Shown here: in pieces, positions 8,129-17,207 of the stretch | Layout: every line of letters begins with the position of its first letter | How positions within the stretch are numbered: the first letter of the stretch is position 1 | Source: Altererythrobacter sp. KTW20L | GTDB taxonomy: Bacteria; Pseudomonadota; Alphaproteobacteria; Sphingomonadales; Sphingomonadaceae | Assembly: GCF_023501975.1 (NCBI RefSeq) | Contig: NZ_JAMFLH010000015.1 | Coordinates: 1-50,634, forward strand | Length of the DNA: 50,634 nucleotides | Reading direction: 5' to 3' | The notes under the pieces: model-generated | Database searches by the model: none | Seen by the model: only the letters and a program-made list of their open reading frames with translations | What the model was told of the DNA's origin: nothing | Translations under genes and position numbers: made by a program

Positions 8129-9441
8129 CGTCCCACGGCGACATATTCGAAACCCTGTTTCTCCACGTCTGACCGGCTGTAGAGGTTGCGCAGGTCTACC
8201 AGCAGCGGGCGCTTCATAACCTTGCGGGCGCGGGCAAGGTCGAGCGCGCGGAAGGCGTCCCATTCGGTCACGATCACTGCCGCATCGGCCCCTGTCATCG
8301 CGTCGTACGAACTTTCGCAATAGACCAGCCCGTCGATCACGGCTTTCGACGTTTCCATGCCTTCGGGATCATAGGCCCGCACGGTAATGCCGGCCGCACG
8401 CAGGGCGCGGGTGATGTCGATCGCGGGCGAATCACGCATATCGTCGGTATCGGCCTTGAAAGTGAGGCCGAGCAGGGCGACGGTCTTGCCGGCCACGTCC
8501 CCGCCCTCAACTCCGCCGCCCATCGCAGCCATGATCTTGCCGCCCATCGCCTGCTTGCGCTGGTCGTTCACCTTGACCACGGCATCGACGATCTGCAGCG
8601 GCGCACCATAGTCCAGCCCGGTCTTGAGCAGGGCCAGGGTATCCTTGGGAAAGCACGATCCGCCATAACCCGGCCCCGGCTGCAGGAACCGCGCGCCGAT
8701 GCGGGTATCGCTGCCGATGCCACGCGCCACATCGCGCACGTCCGCGCCCACTTTTTCGCACAGGTCGGCGATCTCGTTGATGAAGCTGATCTTGGTGGCA
8801 AGGAAGGCGTTGGCGGCATATTTGGTCAATTCCGCCGCGCGCCTGCTCATCACCAGGATCGGCGAATCGTTGCGGGTCAGCGGGCGGTAGATTTCCTGCA
8901 GCACTTCTTCGGCATGGGGATCGTCCACCCCGATCACCACGCGGTCGGGCCGCTTGAAATCGTCGATCGCGGCGCCTTCGCGCAGGAATTCGGGGTTGGA
9001 GGCGACGGCGAACTTCAGGTCCGGCCGCGCCTTTCGGATGATCGCTTCCACCTCGTCGCCGGTGCCGACCGGCACGGTGGATTTATCCACTACCACCGCG
9101 CCATCACGCAGCAGCGGAGCCATCTCGGCAGCGGCGGCATAGACATAGCTGAGGTCCGCGTGCCCGTCGCCGCGCCGCGAGGGCGTGCCGACCGCGATAA
9201 ACACCGCATCGGCCTGCGGCAGCACCGAGGCGAGATCGAGCGTGAAGTCGAGGCGGCCCGTGGCCACGTTGCTCGCCACAAGGTCATCTAGGCCAGGTTC
9301 GAAAATCGGAATGCGGCCCGCCAGCAGCGCGTCGATCTTGGACTTGTCCTTGTCCACGCAGGTCACATGGTGGCCGAAATCGGCGAAGCAGGCGCCTGAA
9401 ACCAGGCCCACATAGCCCGTTCCGATCATCACGATACGCAT
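8125..9441 (-). CDS. ugd: UDP-glucose 6-dehydrogenase
   Basis: The enzyme oxidises UDP-glucose twice with NAD to UDP-glucuronate, a precursor for exopolysaccharide, capsule and modified lipid A. The 438-residue sequence starts with a Rossmann motif GTGYVGLVSG (7-16), has the central helical dimer region with NAFLATKISF (211-220), and the catalytic cysteine in GGSCFPKD (Cys263). Length is normal for the bacterial family. It stands alone, ending nine bases from the convergent pilus operon. No other polysaccharide genes are visible nearby, so the pathway it serves cannot be told from context. Confidence 0.95.
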   Translation of the reverse strand: MRIVMIGTGYVGLVSGACFADFGHHVTCVDKDKSKIDALLAGRIPIFEPGLDDLVASNVATGRLDFTLDLASVLPQADAVFIAVGTPSRRGDGHADLSYVYAAAAEMAPLLRDGAVVVDKSTVPVGTGDEVEAIIRKARPDLKFAVASNPEFLREGAAIDDFKRPDRVVIGVDDPHAEEVLQEIYRPLTRNDSPILVMSRRAAELTKYAANAFLATKISFINEIADLCEKVGADVRDVARGIGSDTRIGARFLQPGPGYGGSCFPKDTLALLKTGLDYGAPLQIVDAVVKVNDQRKQAMGGKIMAAMGGGVEGGDVAGKTVALLGLTFKADTDDMRDSPAIDITRALRAAGITVRAYDPEGMETSKAVIDGLVYCESSYDAMTGADAAVIVTEWDAFRALDLARARKVMKRPLLVDLRNLYSRSDVEKQGFEYVAVGR

Positions 9442-9539
9442 TCAAGCAACCCTTTTTCCCCTCGGCCAGGCGGAAGCGCCCTTTACCCGGCAAACCTTGC
9501 GCTCGTCCTAACCAGACGCCTTCCCTGCAAGCAAGCGGA

Positions 9540-9998
9540 TCAACCGCGCCCGCGATAGGAGGCAACGCCCTGGTCGGGCACCCACAGGCCGTCGGGGGCC
9601 GCGCCGCTCTGCCAGAACACGTCGATCGGGATGCCTCCGCGCGGATACCAGTAGCCGCCGATGCGCAGCCAGCGCGGCTGCATTTCGGCCATCAGCCGCT
9701 GGCCGATGCCCACGGTCACATCCTCATGGAAGCCCGCATGGTTGCGGAACGAGCCGAGGAACAGCTTGAGACTTTTCGATTCGACGATGGTTTCGCCCGG
9801 CGCATAATCGATCACCAGGTGGGCGAAATCGGGCTGGCCGGTGACGGGGCACAGCGACGTGAATTCCGGCGCGGCAAAGCGCACCAGATACAACGAACCG
9901 CTGCGCGGGTTGGGCACATAGTCGAGCACGGCCTCCTCGGGCGAGGCGGGAAGCGCGCTCTGCTGGCCGAGGAACTTGGGGGTAGCAGCATCAGTCAT
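9540..9998 (-). CDS. queF: 7-cyano-7-deazaguanine (preQ0) reductase, unimodular
   Basis: QueF reduces preQ0 to preQ1 with NADPH in queuosine biosynthesis, leading to a modified wobble base in certain tRNAs. The 152-residue product has the catalytic cysteine in [10 protein letters not shown] (Cys50), the ESKSLKLF substrate-binding motif and NHAGFHE. Its length matches the short Bacillus-like type rather than the two-domain E. coli enzyme. The ATG was chosen over an upstream in-frame extension because it gives a standard family N-terminus. The gene is divergent from sseA with a 79-base gap that must hold both promoters; no preQ1 riboswitch is recognisable there. Confidence 0.93.
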   Translation of the reverse strand: MTDAATPKFLGQQSALPASPEEAVLDYVPNPRSGSLYLVRFAAPEFTSLCPVTGQPDFAHLVIDYAPGETIVESKSLKLFLGSFRNHAGFHEDVTVGIGQRLMAEMQPRWLRIGGYWYPRGGIPIDVFWQSGAAPDGLWVPDQGVASYRGRG

Positions 9999-10077
9999 GC
10001 GCGCCTGATGCCGTTTCGGGCGCAGGGAGGCAAGCACGGCATTGTCGTCGGCCTGCGCTTGGCCTATCCCACAGCGC

Positions 10078-10923
10078 ATGGAAAACCTCGTCTCGACCCA
10101 GTGGCTGGCCGACAATCTCGGCGCACACGACCTCGCCATTCTCGACGCTTCGGCGCACCTGCCCGACGCGGGCCGCGATCCCGCCGCAGAATTCGCCGCC
10201 GCGCATATCCCCGGCGCGCGCTATCTCGACCTGCCGAGCTTCTTCGATCCCGCCTCGCCGGTGCCATCTGCAATTCCCACGCCCGCGCAATTTGCCGAGC
10301 GGATGGCCAGGCTGGGCGTGGCGAACGGCATGCGGCTGGTGATCTATGACGACAGCTATGTGAAGACCGCCGCCCGCGCCTGGTTCATCGCCCGGATGCA
10401 CGGGGTGGCAGAAGTCACCATCCTCGACGGGGGACTGGGCAAATGGCGCGACGAAGGCCGCCCCCTGGAAAGCGGCACGCCGCAAGTTGCGCCTGTGGCG
10501 CACACTCCGGCTGCTGGCCCCGCCCCGGTGCGCTTCAAGGCAGACATGCTCGCAAACCTCTCCAGCCGCGCCGAACAGGTGGTCGATGCCCGCGGCGCGG
10601 CGCGCTTCACCGGAGAGCAGCCCGATTTCCGCCCCGACATCGCCGATGGCCACATCCCCGGTTCGCGCAACGTGGTTTTCGACCAGGTGCTGAATGACGA
10701 TGGCACCTACAAATCACCTTCCGAGATCCGCGCCGCGTTCGAGGCTGCGGGAGTTGATCTATCGCAGCCCGTTGTGACCACCTGCGGCGGCGGGGTGACG
10801 GCGGCGGTACTGCTGTTCGCGCTGGAACTGGCGGGCAAGACCGACGTGGCGCTCTATGACGGCAGCTGGAGCGAATGGGGTGCCGACCCCGCCCTGCCCA
10901 AGGAAACCGGGCCGGCGCGTTGA
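10078..10923 (+). CDS. sseA: 3-mercaptopyruvate sulfurtransferase (tandem rhodanese)
   Basis: The enzyme moves the sulfur of 3-mercaptopyruvate to an acceptor such as thiol, cyanide or a protein. The 281-residue protein has two rhodanese domains; the first is non-catalytic ([12 protein letters not shown] region) and the second holds the active cysteine in CGGGVTA (Cys236). The loop is nearer the MST consensus CGSGVTA than the thiosulfate sulfurtransferase loop, with Ser replaced by Gly at one position. The ATG at the start replaces a TTG 36 bases upstream. Its stop overlaps the start of the following lyase gene, linking it to cysteine and methionine sulfur traffic. Confidence 0.9.
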   Translation: MENLVSTQWLADNLGAHDLAILDASAHLPDAGRDPAAEFAAAHIPGARYLDLPSFFDPASPVPSAIPTPAQFAERMARLGVANGMRLVIYDDSYVKTAARAWFIARMHGVAEVTILDGGLGKWRDEGRPLESGTPQVAPVAHTPAAGPAPVRFKADMLANLSSRAEQVVDARGAARFTGEQPDFRPDIADGHIPGSRNVVFDQVLNDDGTYKSPSEIRAAFEAAGVDLSQPVVTTCGGGVTAAVLLFALELAGKTDVALYDGSWSEWGADPALPKETGPAR

Positions 10924-12122
10924 ATTCCGGCAAAGACCACAAGCCTGCCACCCGGCTGGTAGAGGCAGGACGGCGGCCCGAATGGACCGGACCCGTGGTC
11001 AATCCGCCGGTCTGGCGTGCGTCCACCCATCTTTACGCCGATAGTGCGGACCTCGCCCGCGCGCGGCCCAATGACGATGGCACGTTCTACTATGGCCGCC
11101 GGGGCGCCCCGACCCAGTGGGCACTGGCCGATGCGCTGACCGCGCTGGAACCGGGCGCTTACGGCACGCTGCTCTATCCCAGCGGAGTCTCGGCCATTGC
11201 CGGGGCGCTGCTGGGCGTGCTGTCGGCGGGCGACGTGCTGCTGGTGACAGACAACGCCTATGAACCCAGCCGCTCCATGGCGCGTAACCTGTTGGCCGGA
11301 TGCGGAATCGAGACGCGGTTCTTCGATCCGCTCGACCTTGCAGGGTTTCCGGACCGGTTCTGCGAACGGACCAGAGCGGTGCTGCTGGAAAGCCCCGGTA
11401 GCCTGACGATGGAAGTATGCGATGTGCCCGCCCTTGCCGCGATGGCGCGGGACAGGGGCGCGGTCTCGCTGCTCGACAACACCTGGGCCTCGCCACTCGG
11501 CTTTGCTGCGCTGGCCCACGGCTGCGATGTCACGATCATGAGCCTGACCAAACACGTCGGCGGCCATTCGGACCTGATGATGGGCTCGGTTTCTGCGGGG
11601 GAGGGCCTGTACACCCGCCTGCGATTGAAGGCCCAGGCGCTGGGTCTGGTTGTCTCGCCCGACGATGCCGCGCTGGCCCTGCGCGGCCTGCGCACCATGT
11701 GTGTCAGACTCGACCGTTCGACCGCCACGGCGCTGGAAGTGGCCCGCTGGCTGGAACAGCAGCCGCAGGTGGCGCAAGTGCTGTGCCCCATGCTGCCCGG
11801 CGCGCCGGGGCATGACCTATGGCGGCGCGATTTCACCGGCGGCTGCGGTCTGTTCAGCTTCGTCCTCGAAGGCCGCACGCCTGCTCATCGCGCCCGGCTG
11901 GTCGACGCGCTGGACCTGTTCGGCATCGGCTTTTCGTGGGGCGGGTTCGAAAGCCTCGCTATCCCGTTCGATCCCGCCCGCGTGCGCAGCGAGACCGCGT
12001 GGCCGCCCGCTGGCTGGCAGGCCGGTGACAAGCTGGGTGTGCGCCTGTCGATCGGGCTGGAAGATGCAGGCGACCTGATTGCTGACCTGGCTCAGGCGCT
12101 GGAGGCAATGGACGAGGCATGA
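10920..12122 (+). CDS. metC: Cystathionine beta-lyase (PLP, Cys/Met metabolism family)
   Basis: A fold-type I PLP enzyme of the MetC/MetB family. It probably cleaves cystathionine to homocysteine, pyruvate and ammonia; gamma-family activities cannot be excluded. The PLP lysine lies in SLTKHVGGHSD (Lys211 if the TTG start is used), with YGRRGAPT (58-65) as the family cofactor/substrate segment and DNTWASP (186-192) preceding it. I prefer a TTG start overlapping the sseA stop as TTGA, preceded by AAGGAAA; an in-frame ATG at 10875 inside sseA is the alternative. The 400-residue length is normal. It also overlaps the next gene by four bases. Confidence 0.85.
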   Translation: MNSGKDHKPATRLVEAGRRPEWTGPVVNPPVWRASTHLYADSADLARARPNDDGTFYYGRRGAPTQWALADALTALEPGAYGTLLYPSGVSAIAGALLGVLSAGDVLLVTDNAYEPSRSMARNLLAGCGIETRFFDPLDLAGFPDRFCERTRAVLLESPGSLTMEVCDVPALAAMARDRGAVSLLDNTWASPLGFAALAHGCDVTIMSLTKHVGGHSDLMMGSVSAGEGLYTRLRLKAQALGLVVSPDDAALALRGLRTMCVRLDRSTATALEVARWLEQQPQVAQVLCPMLPGAPGHDLWRRDFTGGCGLFSFVLEGRTPAHRARLVDALDLFGIGFSWGGFESLAIPFDPARVRSETAWPPAGWQAGDKLGVRLSIGLEDAGDLIADLAQALEAMDEA

Positions 12123-13168
12123 GCACGCCCGCACCCGATCCGGCAACTACACATGATCCGGCACCCGCCATCACCCCTACCCCCACCCCCGCGCCCGAAG
12201 CCACGGAAAGCCTGGTCGAGACCGATGCCCTGCGCGATGCGGTCACCAGCCGCAGCAATACCGTGGGCGACATCATCACCCAGCTCGATGCCTGGGGCTT
12301 CACGGTGAACGACACCCGCTTCTCGCTGTGGAGCGTGCTGGTTGTCATCCTTGTCGTGCTGCTGGTTATCGTGATCGCCCGGTTCGGCGCGAAATTGGCT
12401 CGCGCCGCCCTTGCCCGCGTTACCTCGTTCGATCCTTCGCAGCGGCTGCTTGGCGAGAAGCTCATCACCATCGCGGTCTGGGCGCTGGCCCTGCTGATCG
12501 GCATAGACCTCTTGGGCGTGGATCTCACCGCGCTGGCGGTTTTCTCCGGCGCATTCGGCCTCGCCATCGGCTTTGGCCTGCAGAAGACCTTCGGCAACCT
12601 GATCGCCGGGATCATCCTGCTGATGGACAAGTCGATCAAGCCGGGCGACGTGATCGCCATCGCCGACATGAACGGCAACGAGGCCTATGGCCAGATCCGC
12701 AAGATCGGCATCCGCGCCATCTCGATCATCGCCCGCGATCGCAAGGAATACCTGATTCCCAACGAAAACCTGATGATCAACCAGGTCGAGAACTGGTCCT
12801 ATTCCTCGCGCGATGTGCGCGTGAAGGCACCGGTCGGCGTTTCCTATGACAGCGATATCGCCAAGGTGGAGGAACTGCTGCTCCAGGCCACATTCGAGGT
12901 GCCGCGGGTGCTGATGGAACCTGTGCCAAAGGTGTTGCTGATGGGCTTCGGGGACAGCTCGGTGGATTTCGAACTGCGCTTCTGGATCAGCGATCCGGAA
13001 GAAGGGATGAGCAATATCCGCTCCGACGTGCTGAAGCGGGTGTGGCACCTGTTCAAGGAAAACGGCATCGAGATTCCTTATCCGCAGCGCGACCTGAACC
13101 TGCGCGACAACGACCAGTTGCAGCAGCTCGTCGCCGCCATCAGCCAGCGGGACGAGAAGGCCGACTAA
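12119..13168 (+). CDS. MscS-family mechanosensitive channel
   Basis: This 349-residue inner-membrane protein has a proline/threonine-rich soluble N-terminus (about 1-35), three membrane segments (about 68-88, 115-133, 137-170) and a C-terminal MscS beta and alpha/beta domain. The third segment contains the glycine/alanine-rich pore helix (SGAFGLAIGFGLQ) followed by NLIAGIILL and the KPGDVI turn, all diagnostic of the family. Such channels release solutes under hypo-osmotic stress. The ATG overlaps the stop of the preceding lyase gene (ATGA), so it is co-translated with sulfur genes, which is unusual. No regulatory domain is visible. Confidence 0.92.
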   Translation: MSTPAPDPATTHDPAPAITPTPTPAPEATESLVETDALRDAVTSRSNTVGDIITQLDAWGFTVNDTRFSLWSVLVVILVVLLVIVIARFGAKLARAALARVTSFDPSQRLLGEKLITIAVWALALLIGIDLLGVDLTALAVFSGAFGLAIGFGLQKTFGNLIAGIILLMDKSIKPGDVIAIADMNGNEAYGQIRKIGIRAISIIARDRKEYLIPNENLMINQVENWSYSSRDVRVKAPVGVSYDSDIAKVEELLLQATFEVPRVLMEPVPKVLLMGFGDSSVDFELRFWISDPEEGMSNIRSDVLKRVWHLFKENGIEIPYPQRDLNLRDNDQLQQLVAAISQRDEKAD

Positions 13169-13246
13169 CCTACACTAAAGCTGACCTAGCCCCTGCCCAA
13201 ACCATTCTCGTTGGCACCTTGGGGCCGGAACGATCATTTAGGCCCC

Positions 13247-14008
13247 ATGCAAAGTGGCACGATCTTTCTCGTGGGCGCAGGCCCCGGTTCACCGGACCTG
13301 TTAACCCTGCGCGCCGCGCGGCTGATTTCGCGCGCCCGGCTGATCGTGCACGATGGCCTGGTCGATCCGCAGATCCTGGCCCTTGCCCGCCCCGACGCGC
13401 GGCTGGTTTCCGTGGCAAAGAGCCGCGCGCGCCACACCATGAAGCAGGACGATATCAACGCCCTGCTGGTGGCCGAAGCCCGCAAGGGTGAGGACGTGGT
13501 GCGCCTGAAAGGCGGCGATCCCTTCGTCTTCGGGCGCGGCGGCGAGGAGATGGAAGCGGCGTTGGCCGCAGGCGTTCGCGTCGAAGTGGTGCCCGGCATC
13601 AGCGCCGCCAACGGCGCGGCAGCGGCAGCGCAGATCCCCCTCACCCACCGCGACCATGCCTCGATCGTTTCGTTCGTGGCGGGCCAGTGCAAGGGCCTGA
13701 GCGAGCAGGACTGGTCGGGCCTCGCCGGTGTCGGCCGCACACTGGTGATCTACATGGGCGTATCGACCGCGCCGCAGATTGCCGAAAAGCTGATGGCCGA
13801 TGGCCTCGCGCCCGACATGCCGGTGGCCGTGATCGAGAACGCCGCGCGCCCGGAAATGCGCGTCTTGCGCGGTCCGCTCGCTGCCCTGCCGCAACTGGTG
13901 GAACGGGAAAAAGTCAAAAGCCCCGCGCTGATCGTGATCGGCGAAGTCACCGCTGAACTGGTGATGCAGGGCGCACAACTGGAAGTTGGAGTGGAGAGCA
14001 CGTGTTAA
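13247..14008 (+). CDS. cobA: Uroporphyrinogen-III C-methyltransferase
   Basis: SUMT methylates uroporphyrinogen III twice with SAM to precorrin-2, the precursor of siroheme and corrins. The 253-residue protein carries GAGPGSPDLLT (10-20) and VVRLKGGDPFVFGRGGEE, the two signature regions, and is the stand-alone methyltransferase without the CysG dehydrogenase/ferrochelatase domain. It opens the sulfite operon: siroheme is the cofactor of the CysI-type enzyme two genes on. An internal ATG was preferred over an upstream start because it gives the family N-terminus. It overlaps the next gene by seven bases. The 78-base gap before it shows no strong promoter. Confidence 0.93.
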   Translation: MQSGTIFLVGAGPGSPDLLTLRAARLISRARLIVHDGLVDPQILALARPDARLVSVAKSRARHTMKQDDINALLVAEARKGEDVVRLKGGDPFVFGRGGEEMEAALAAGVRVEVVPGISAANGAAAAAQIPLTHRDHASIVSFVAGQCKGLSEQDWSGLAGVGRTLVIYMGVSTAPQIAEKLMADGLAPDMPVAVIENAARPEMRVLRGPLAALPQLVEREKVKSPALIVIGEVTAELVMQGAQLEVGVESTC

Positions 14009-14301
14009 TCCTTACCGGAAACGATCTGGGCAGCGGCGCCGTCACCTGGTGGGATGGCCAGGGCTGGTCGCTCCATGTCGACGATGCAGTCGATGTCGGG
14101 TCATCGGCCGACGAAATCCTCGGGCGCGAGCAGTCGGCCCGCCGGGTCAACGCCGCCTATGCCATCGAAGCCAGCAAGGATGCCGACGGCCGCGTCCGCC
14201 CCGCCCACATCAAGGACCGCGTCCGCGCGCTCGGCCCAACGGTCCGCCCCGACCTGACGCTCAAGCCCGCCGATCCCGAAGCATTGAACTGGGTGATCTG
14301 A
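14002..14301 (+). CDS. DUF2849 family protein of the sulfite reductase operon
   Basis: A 99-residue protein starting at GTG inside the end of cobA. It matches my recollection of DUF2849, a small alphaproteobacterial family found between siroheme and sulfite reductase genes. It has two similar-looking aromatic/acidic stretches (WWDGQGW near 16-22) and no signal, membrane segment or cysteine pair. No activity is established. From its place between cobA and cysI, a role in siroheme delivery or sulfite reductase assembly is an inference. Confidence 0.85.
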   Translation: MLILTGNDLGSGAVTWWDGQGWSLHVDDAVDVGSSADEILGREQSARRVNAAYAIEASKDADGRVRPAHIKDRVRALGPTVRPDLTLKPADPEALNWVI

Positions 14302-14302
14302 C

Positions 14303-15937
14303 ATGTACAAGTACGACACCTATGACCAGGCCATGGTCGATGCCCGCGTCGCCGAATTTCGCGACCAGGCGCAGCGCCGCCTCGAAGGGAAGCTGACCGA
14401 GGACCAGTTCAAGCCGCTGCGCTTGCAGAACGGCCTCTACCTGCAACTGCACGCCTACATGCTGCGCGTGGCGGTGCCCTATGGCACCCTGTCGGGCGCG
14501 CAGATGCACATGCTAGGCGACATCGCCGACAAGTATGATCGCGGCTATGGCCACTTCACTACCCGCCAGAATATCCAGTACAACTGGATCAAGCTGGAGG
14601 ATGCTGGCGATATCCTGGCGGATCTCGCCACGGTCGAAATGCACGCCATCCAGACTAGCGGCAACTGCATCCGCAACATCAGTTCGGATCACTATGCAGG
14701 TGCCGCGGCAGACGAGTTGGTCGATCCGCGCCCCTATGCCGAGCTGCTCCGCCAGTGGTCGAGCTTCCACCCGGAATTCCTGCACCTGCCGCGCAAGTTC
14801 AAGATCGCGGTGATCGCGTCGGACACCGATCGCGCGGCCATGCGCCTGCACGACATCGGCATCCAGATCGTGCAGAATGCCGCTGGCGAGATCGGCGCTG
14901 CGTTCTATGTCGGCGGCGGCATGGGCCGTACCCCGATGATCGCCCCGCTGATCCGCGAATTCGTGCCGCTGGACGAGCTGGTGACCTATTCCGAAGCCTG
15001 CCTGCGGGTCTACAACCGCTATGGCCGGCGCGACAACAAGTACAAGGCGCGCATCAAGATCCTGGTCCACGAACTGGGCGCGGACGAATACAAGCGCCAG
15101 GTGGAGGAGGAGTTCGCGCTTCTTCGCCAGCAGAACATCGAACCGCCGCTGGCCGAGCTGGAGCGGATAAAGGCGCACTTCCCCGATCCAGAGTTCAAAA
15201 CCGGGATTGCGACCGAGGCGGACCGTTCGGACCCCGACTTCGCCTTGTGGATGGATCGCAACACCCATCCGCACAAGCAGCCGGGCTATGTCTCGCTGAC
15301 CATCAGCCTCAAGCCCGTGGGCGGCATTCCGGGCGATGCCTCGGCTGACCAGATCCGCCTGATGGCGGCACTGGCGAAGGAATACAGCTTCGACGAATGC
15401 CGCGTGACCCATGCGCAGAACATCGTCTTTGCCCATGTCGAACTGGGCAGACTCTATGAACTGTGGCAGCAGCTCGAAGCTGCGGGCCTCGGCACGCCGA
15501 ACCTCGACCGGATCGACGATATCATCGCCTGTCCCGGTCTCGACTATTGCAGCCTGGCAAATGCCCGCTCGATCCCGGTGGCACAGAAGATTTCGCAGCG
15601 CTTTGCCGCCAACGGCAAGGGCGACGAACTGGGCCAGCTGAAGCTGAAGATTTCCGGCTGCATCAATGCCTGCGGGCACCACCATGCAGGCCACATCGGC
15701 ATCCTCGGCGTCGACAAGAAGGGCACCGAAAATTACCAGCTGTTGCTTGGCGGGTCCGAGGCGGAGGATTGTTCGCTCGGCAAGATCACAGGGCCGGGCT
15801 TCTCGGAAGACGGCATCGTCGATGCGGTCGAGAAGGCCACCGATGTTTACCTCGCACAACGCGAAGAGGGTGAGCGGTTCCTCGATACCTACCGCCGTAT
15901 CGGCATGGAGCCGTTCAAGGAGGCGCTTTATGGCTGA
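14303..15937 (+). CDS. cysI: Sulfite/nitrite reductase hemoprotein, siroheme-[4Fe-4S]
   Basis: This 544-residue enzyme reduces sulfite to sulfide (or nitrite to ammonia) by six electrons. It has two ferredoxin-like and two siroheme/4Fe-4S half-domains. The coupled cluster ligands are visible as C410-x5-C416 and C453-x3-C457 (CPGLDYC and CINAC). The basic siroheme-pocket segment HFTTRQNIQYNW lies at about 84-95. The assimilatory context (cobA, cysH) supports sulfite as the substrate. No CysJ flavoprotein gene is present, so electrons probably come from ferredoxin or another carrier; the ferredoxin at 49.4 kb is only a distant candidate. It overlaps the next gene by eight bases. Confidence 0.93.
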   Translation: MYKYDTYDQAMVDARVAEFRDQAQRRLEGKLTEDQFKPLRLQNGLYLQLHAYMLRVAVPYGTLSGAQMHMLGDIADKYDRGYGHFTTRQNIQYNWIKLEDAGDILADLATVEMHAIQTSGNCIRNISSDHYAGAAADELVDPRPYAELLRQWSSFHPEFLHLPRKFKIAVIASDTDRAAMRLHDIGIQIVQNAAGEIGAAFYVGGGMGRTPMIAPLIREFVPLDELVTYSEACLRVYNRYGRRDNKYKARIKILVHELGADEYKRQVEEEFALLRQQNIEPPLAELERIKAHFPDPEFKTGIATEADRSDPDFALWMDRNTHPHKQPGYVSLTISLKPVGGIPGDASADQIRLMAALAKEYSFDECRVTHAQNIVFAHVELGRLYELWQQLEAAGLGTPNLDRIDDIIACPGLDYCSLANARSIPVAQKISQRFAANGKGDELGQLKLKISGCINACGHHHAGHIGILGVDKKGTENYQLLLGGSEAEDCSLGKITGPGFSEDGIVDAVEKATDVYLAQREEGERFLDTYRRIGMEPFKEALYG

Positions 15938-16385
15938 TGCAGATTTGGGCCAGGGGGCCGACGAAGTGCAGTTCCGTTTTCGTGACGATGCGCGGGTGGA
16001 TCATCCGGCGGTGACGGTGGATTCGTTCCTTGACCAGTCGAACGCCACTGCCGTGCGCATCGAACCGGGTGACGATGCGCGCCTGCTGCTGGGCCATCTC
16101 GAACGGCTGGCGCTGGTGGAAGTGAACTTCCCCGGCTTCGGCGACGGGCGCGGCTATTCGGCGGCCAGGATCCTGCGGGAGGCCGGCTATACCGGCGAAC
16201 TGCGCGCCGTGGGTGACGTGCTGGTGGACCAGATTGCCGCCATGCGCCGCTGCGGGTTTGACAGCTTTGCCCCTGCCGTAAAGCTGGACGAGGCCGATGC
16301 GGCCGCCGCCTTCGATCGCTGGCCGCATGTCTACCAGCCCACTACCGATGGCCGGGTGCCGATCTGGAAGCTCAGGCATGGCTGA
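15930..16385 (+). CDS. DUF934 family protein of the sulfite reductase operon
   Basis: A 151-residue protein beginning at an ATG within the end of cysI, preceded by AAGGAGG. It matches the DUF934 family, found beside cysI and cysH in many proteobacteria. Visible features are a conserved middle with VEVNFPGFGDGRGYSAARILRE and the following RAVGDVLVDQ, with a C-terminal aromatic region. It has no signal peptide or cofactor motif. Function is not established; constant linkage suggests an accessory role in sulfite reduction. It overlaps cysH by eight bases. Confidence 0.88.
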   Translation: MADADLGQGADEVQFRFRDDARVDHPAVTVDSFLDQSNATAVRIEPGDDARLLLGHLERLALVEVNFPGFGDGRGYSAARILREAGYTGELRAVGDVLVDQIAAMRRCGFDSFAPAVKLDEADAAAAFDRWPHVYQPTTDGRVPIWKLRHG

Positions 16386-17175
16386 TTCCGCTGCTGTTGC
16401 CCGTACCCGTGACGTAATCGATACCACGCCTGCCTTCGTGCAGGCCGATGCCGACCGCCTCAACGCGCGCTTTGCCGGGGTGGACGCGGGCACGATGCTG
16501 GCCGAACTGTTTGCCGAAGGCTCGCTGGGCCGCGTGGGCGTCGTCTCCAGTTTCGGCACCGAAAGCGCCGTGCTGTTGCACCTTGTGGCCACGGCCGATC
16601 CGACCGTGCCGGTGATCTTCGTCGATACCCTTAAAATGTTCCCCGAAACGCTCGACTATCGCGAGACGCTGACCGACCGCTTTGGCTTGGTCAATTCGTC
16701 GGTCGTCGCGCCCGATGCCGCCGTGCTGGCCGCCAAGGACGAGAACGGCCTGCGCTGGAGCTGGGACCCCGACGGATGCTGCGAAATCCGCAAGGTGGAG
16801 CCGCTGGCCCGCGCCAAGTCAGGCCTCGACGCGTGGATTTCGGGCCGCAAGGCGTTCCAGTCTGTCACCCGCGAGAACCTGCCCCGGTTCGAGATCGAGG
16901 AGGGAAGGCTGAAGATCAATCCACTGGGCAACTGGGCCAAGGATGACCTCGAAGCCTATTTCGACCTGCACGACCTGCCGCGCCACCCGCTGGAGGCGCA
17001 GGGCTATCTCTCGGTCGGTTGCGCGCCCTGCACCAGCGTGGTGAAGCCGGGCGAGGATCCGCGCGCAGGACGCTGGCGCGGATGGGACAAGACCGAATGC
17101 GGCATCCACACGCCGACCGCGCCCGACAATGGCGGCGAAGGCGAATTGCCGCCGGGTTACGAGCCGGTTTTCTAG
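16378..17175 (+). CDS. cysH: Assimilatory adenylyl-sulfate (APS) reductase, [4Fe-4S] type
   Basis: The enzyme reduces activated sulfate to sulfite with thioredoxin. The 265-residue sequence has the phosphate-binding SSFGTES (57-63), catalytic Cys241 in KTECGIH, and the cluster ligands Cys134-Cys135 and Cys215-x2-Cys218. This CC...CxxC pattern marks the iron-sulfur group that normally uses APS rather than PAPS, so EC 1.8.4.10 is more likely than the E. coli PAPS reaction. It is last in the operon, overlapping DUF934. No sulfate adenylyltransferase gene lies in the window, so APS must be made by genes elsewhere. Confidence 0.92.
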   Translation: MADSAAVARTRDVIDTTPAFVQADADRLNARFAGVDAGTMLAELFAEGSLGRVGVVSSFGTESAVLLHLVATADPTVPVIFVDTLKMFPETLDYRETLTDRFGLVNSSVVAPDAAVLAAKDENGLRWSWDPDGCCEIRKVEPLARAKSGLDAWISGRKAFQSVTRENLPRFEIEEGRLKINPLGNWAKDDLEAYFDLHDLPRHPLEAQGYLSVGCAPCTSVVKPGEDPRAGRWRGWDKTECGIHTPTAPDNGGEGELPPGYEPVF

Positions 17176-17207
17176 GATTTCGGGCACTATGTTGCGCCAG
17201 ACGCAAC

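Noticed and set aside
229-9441. A hyaluronan synthesis and turnover locus formed by the G8 protein and ugd
   Set aside because: There is no synthase or other glycan gene; the two are separated by the pilus operon and lie on opposite strands.
9999-10077. preQ1 riboswitch upstream of queF
   Set aside because: The 79-base divergent gap shows no H-type pseudoknot elements or the conserved aptamer core.
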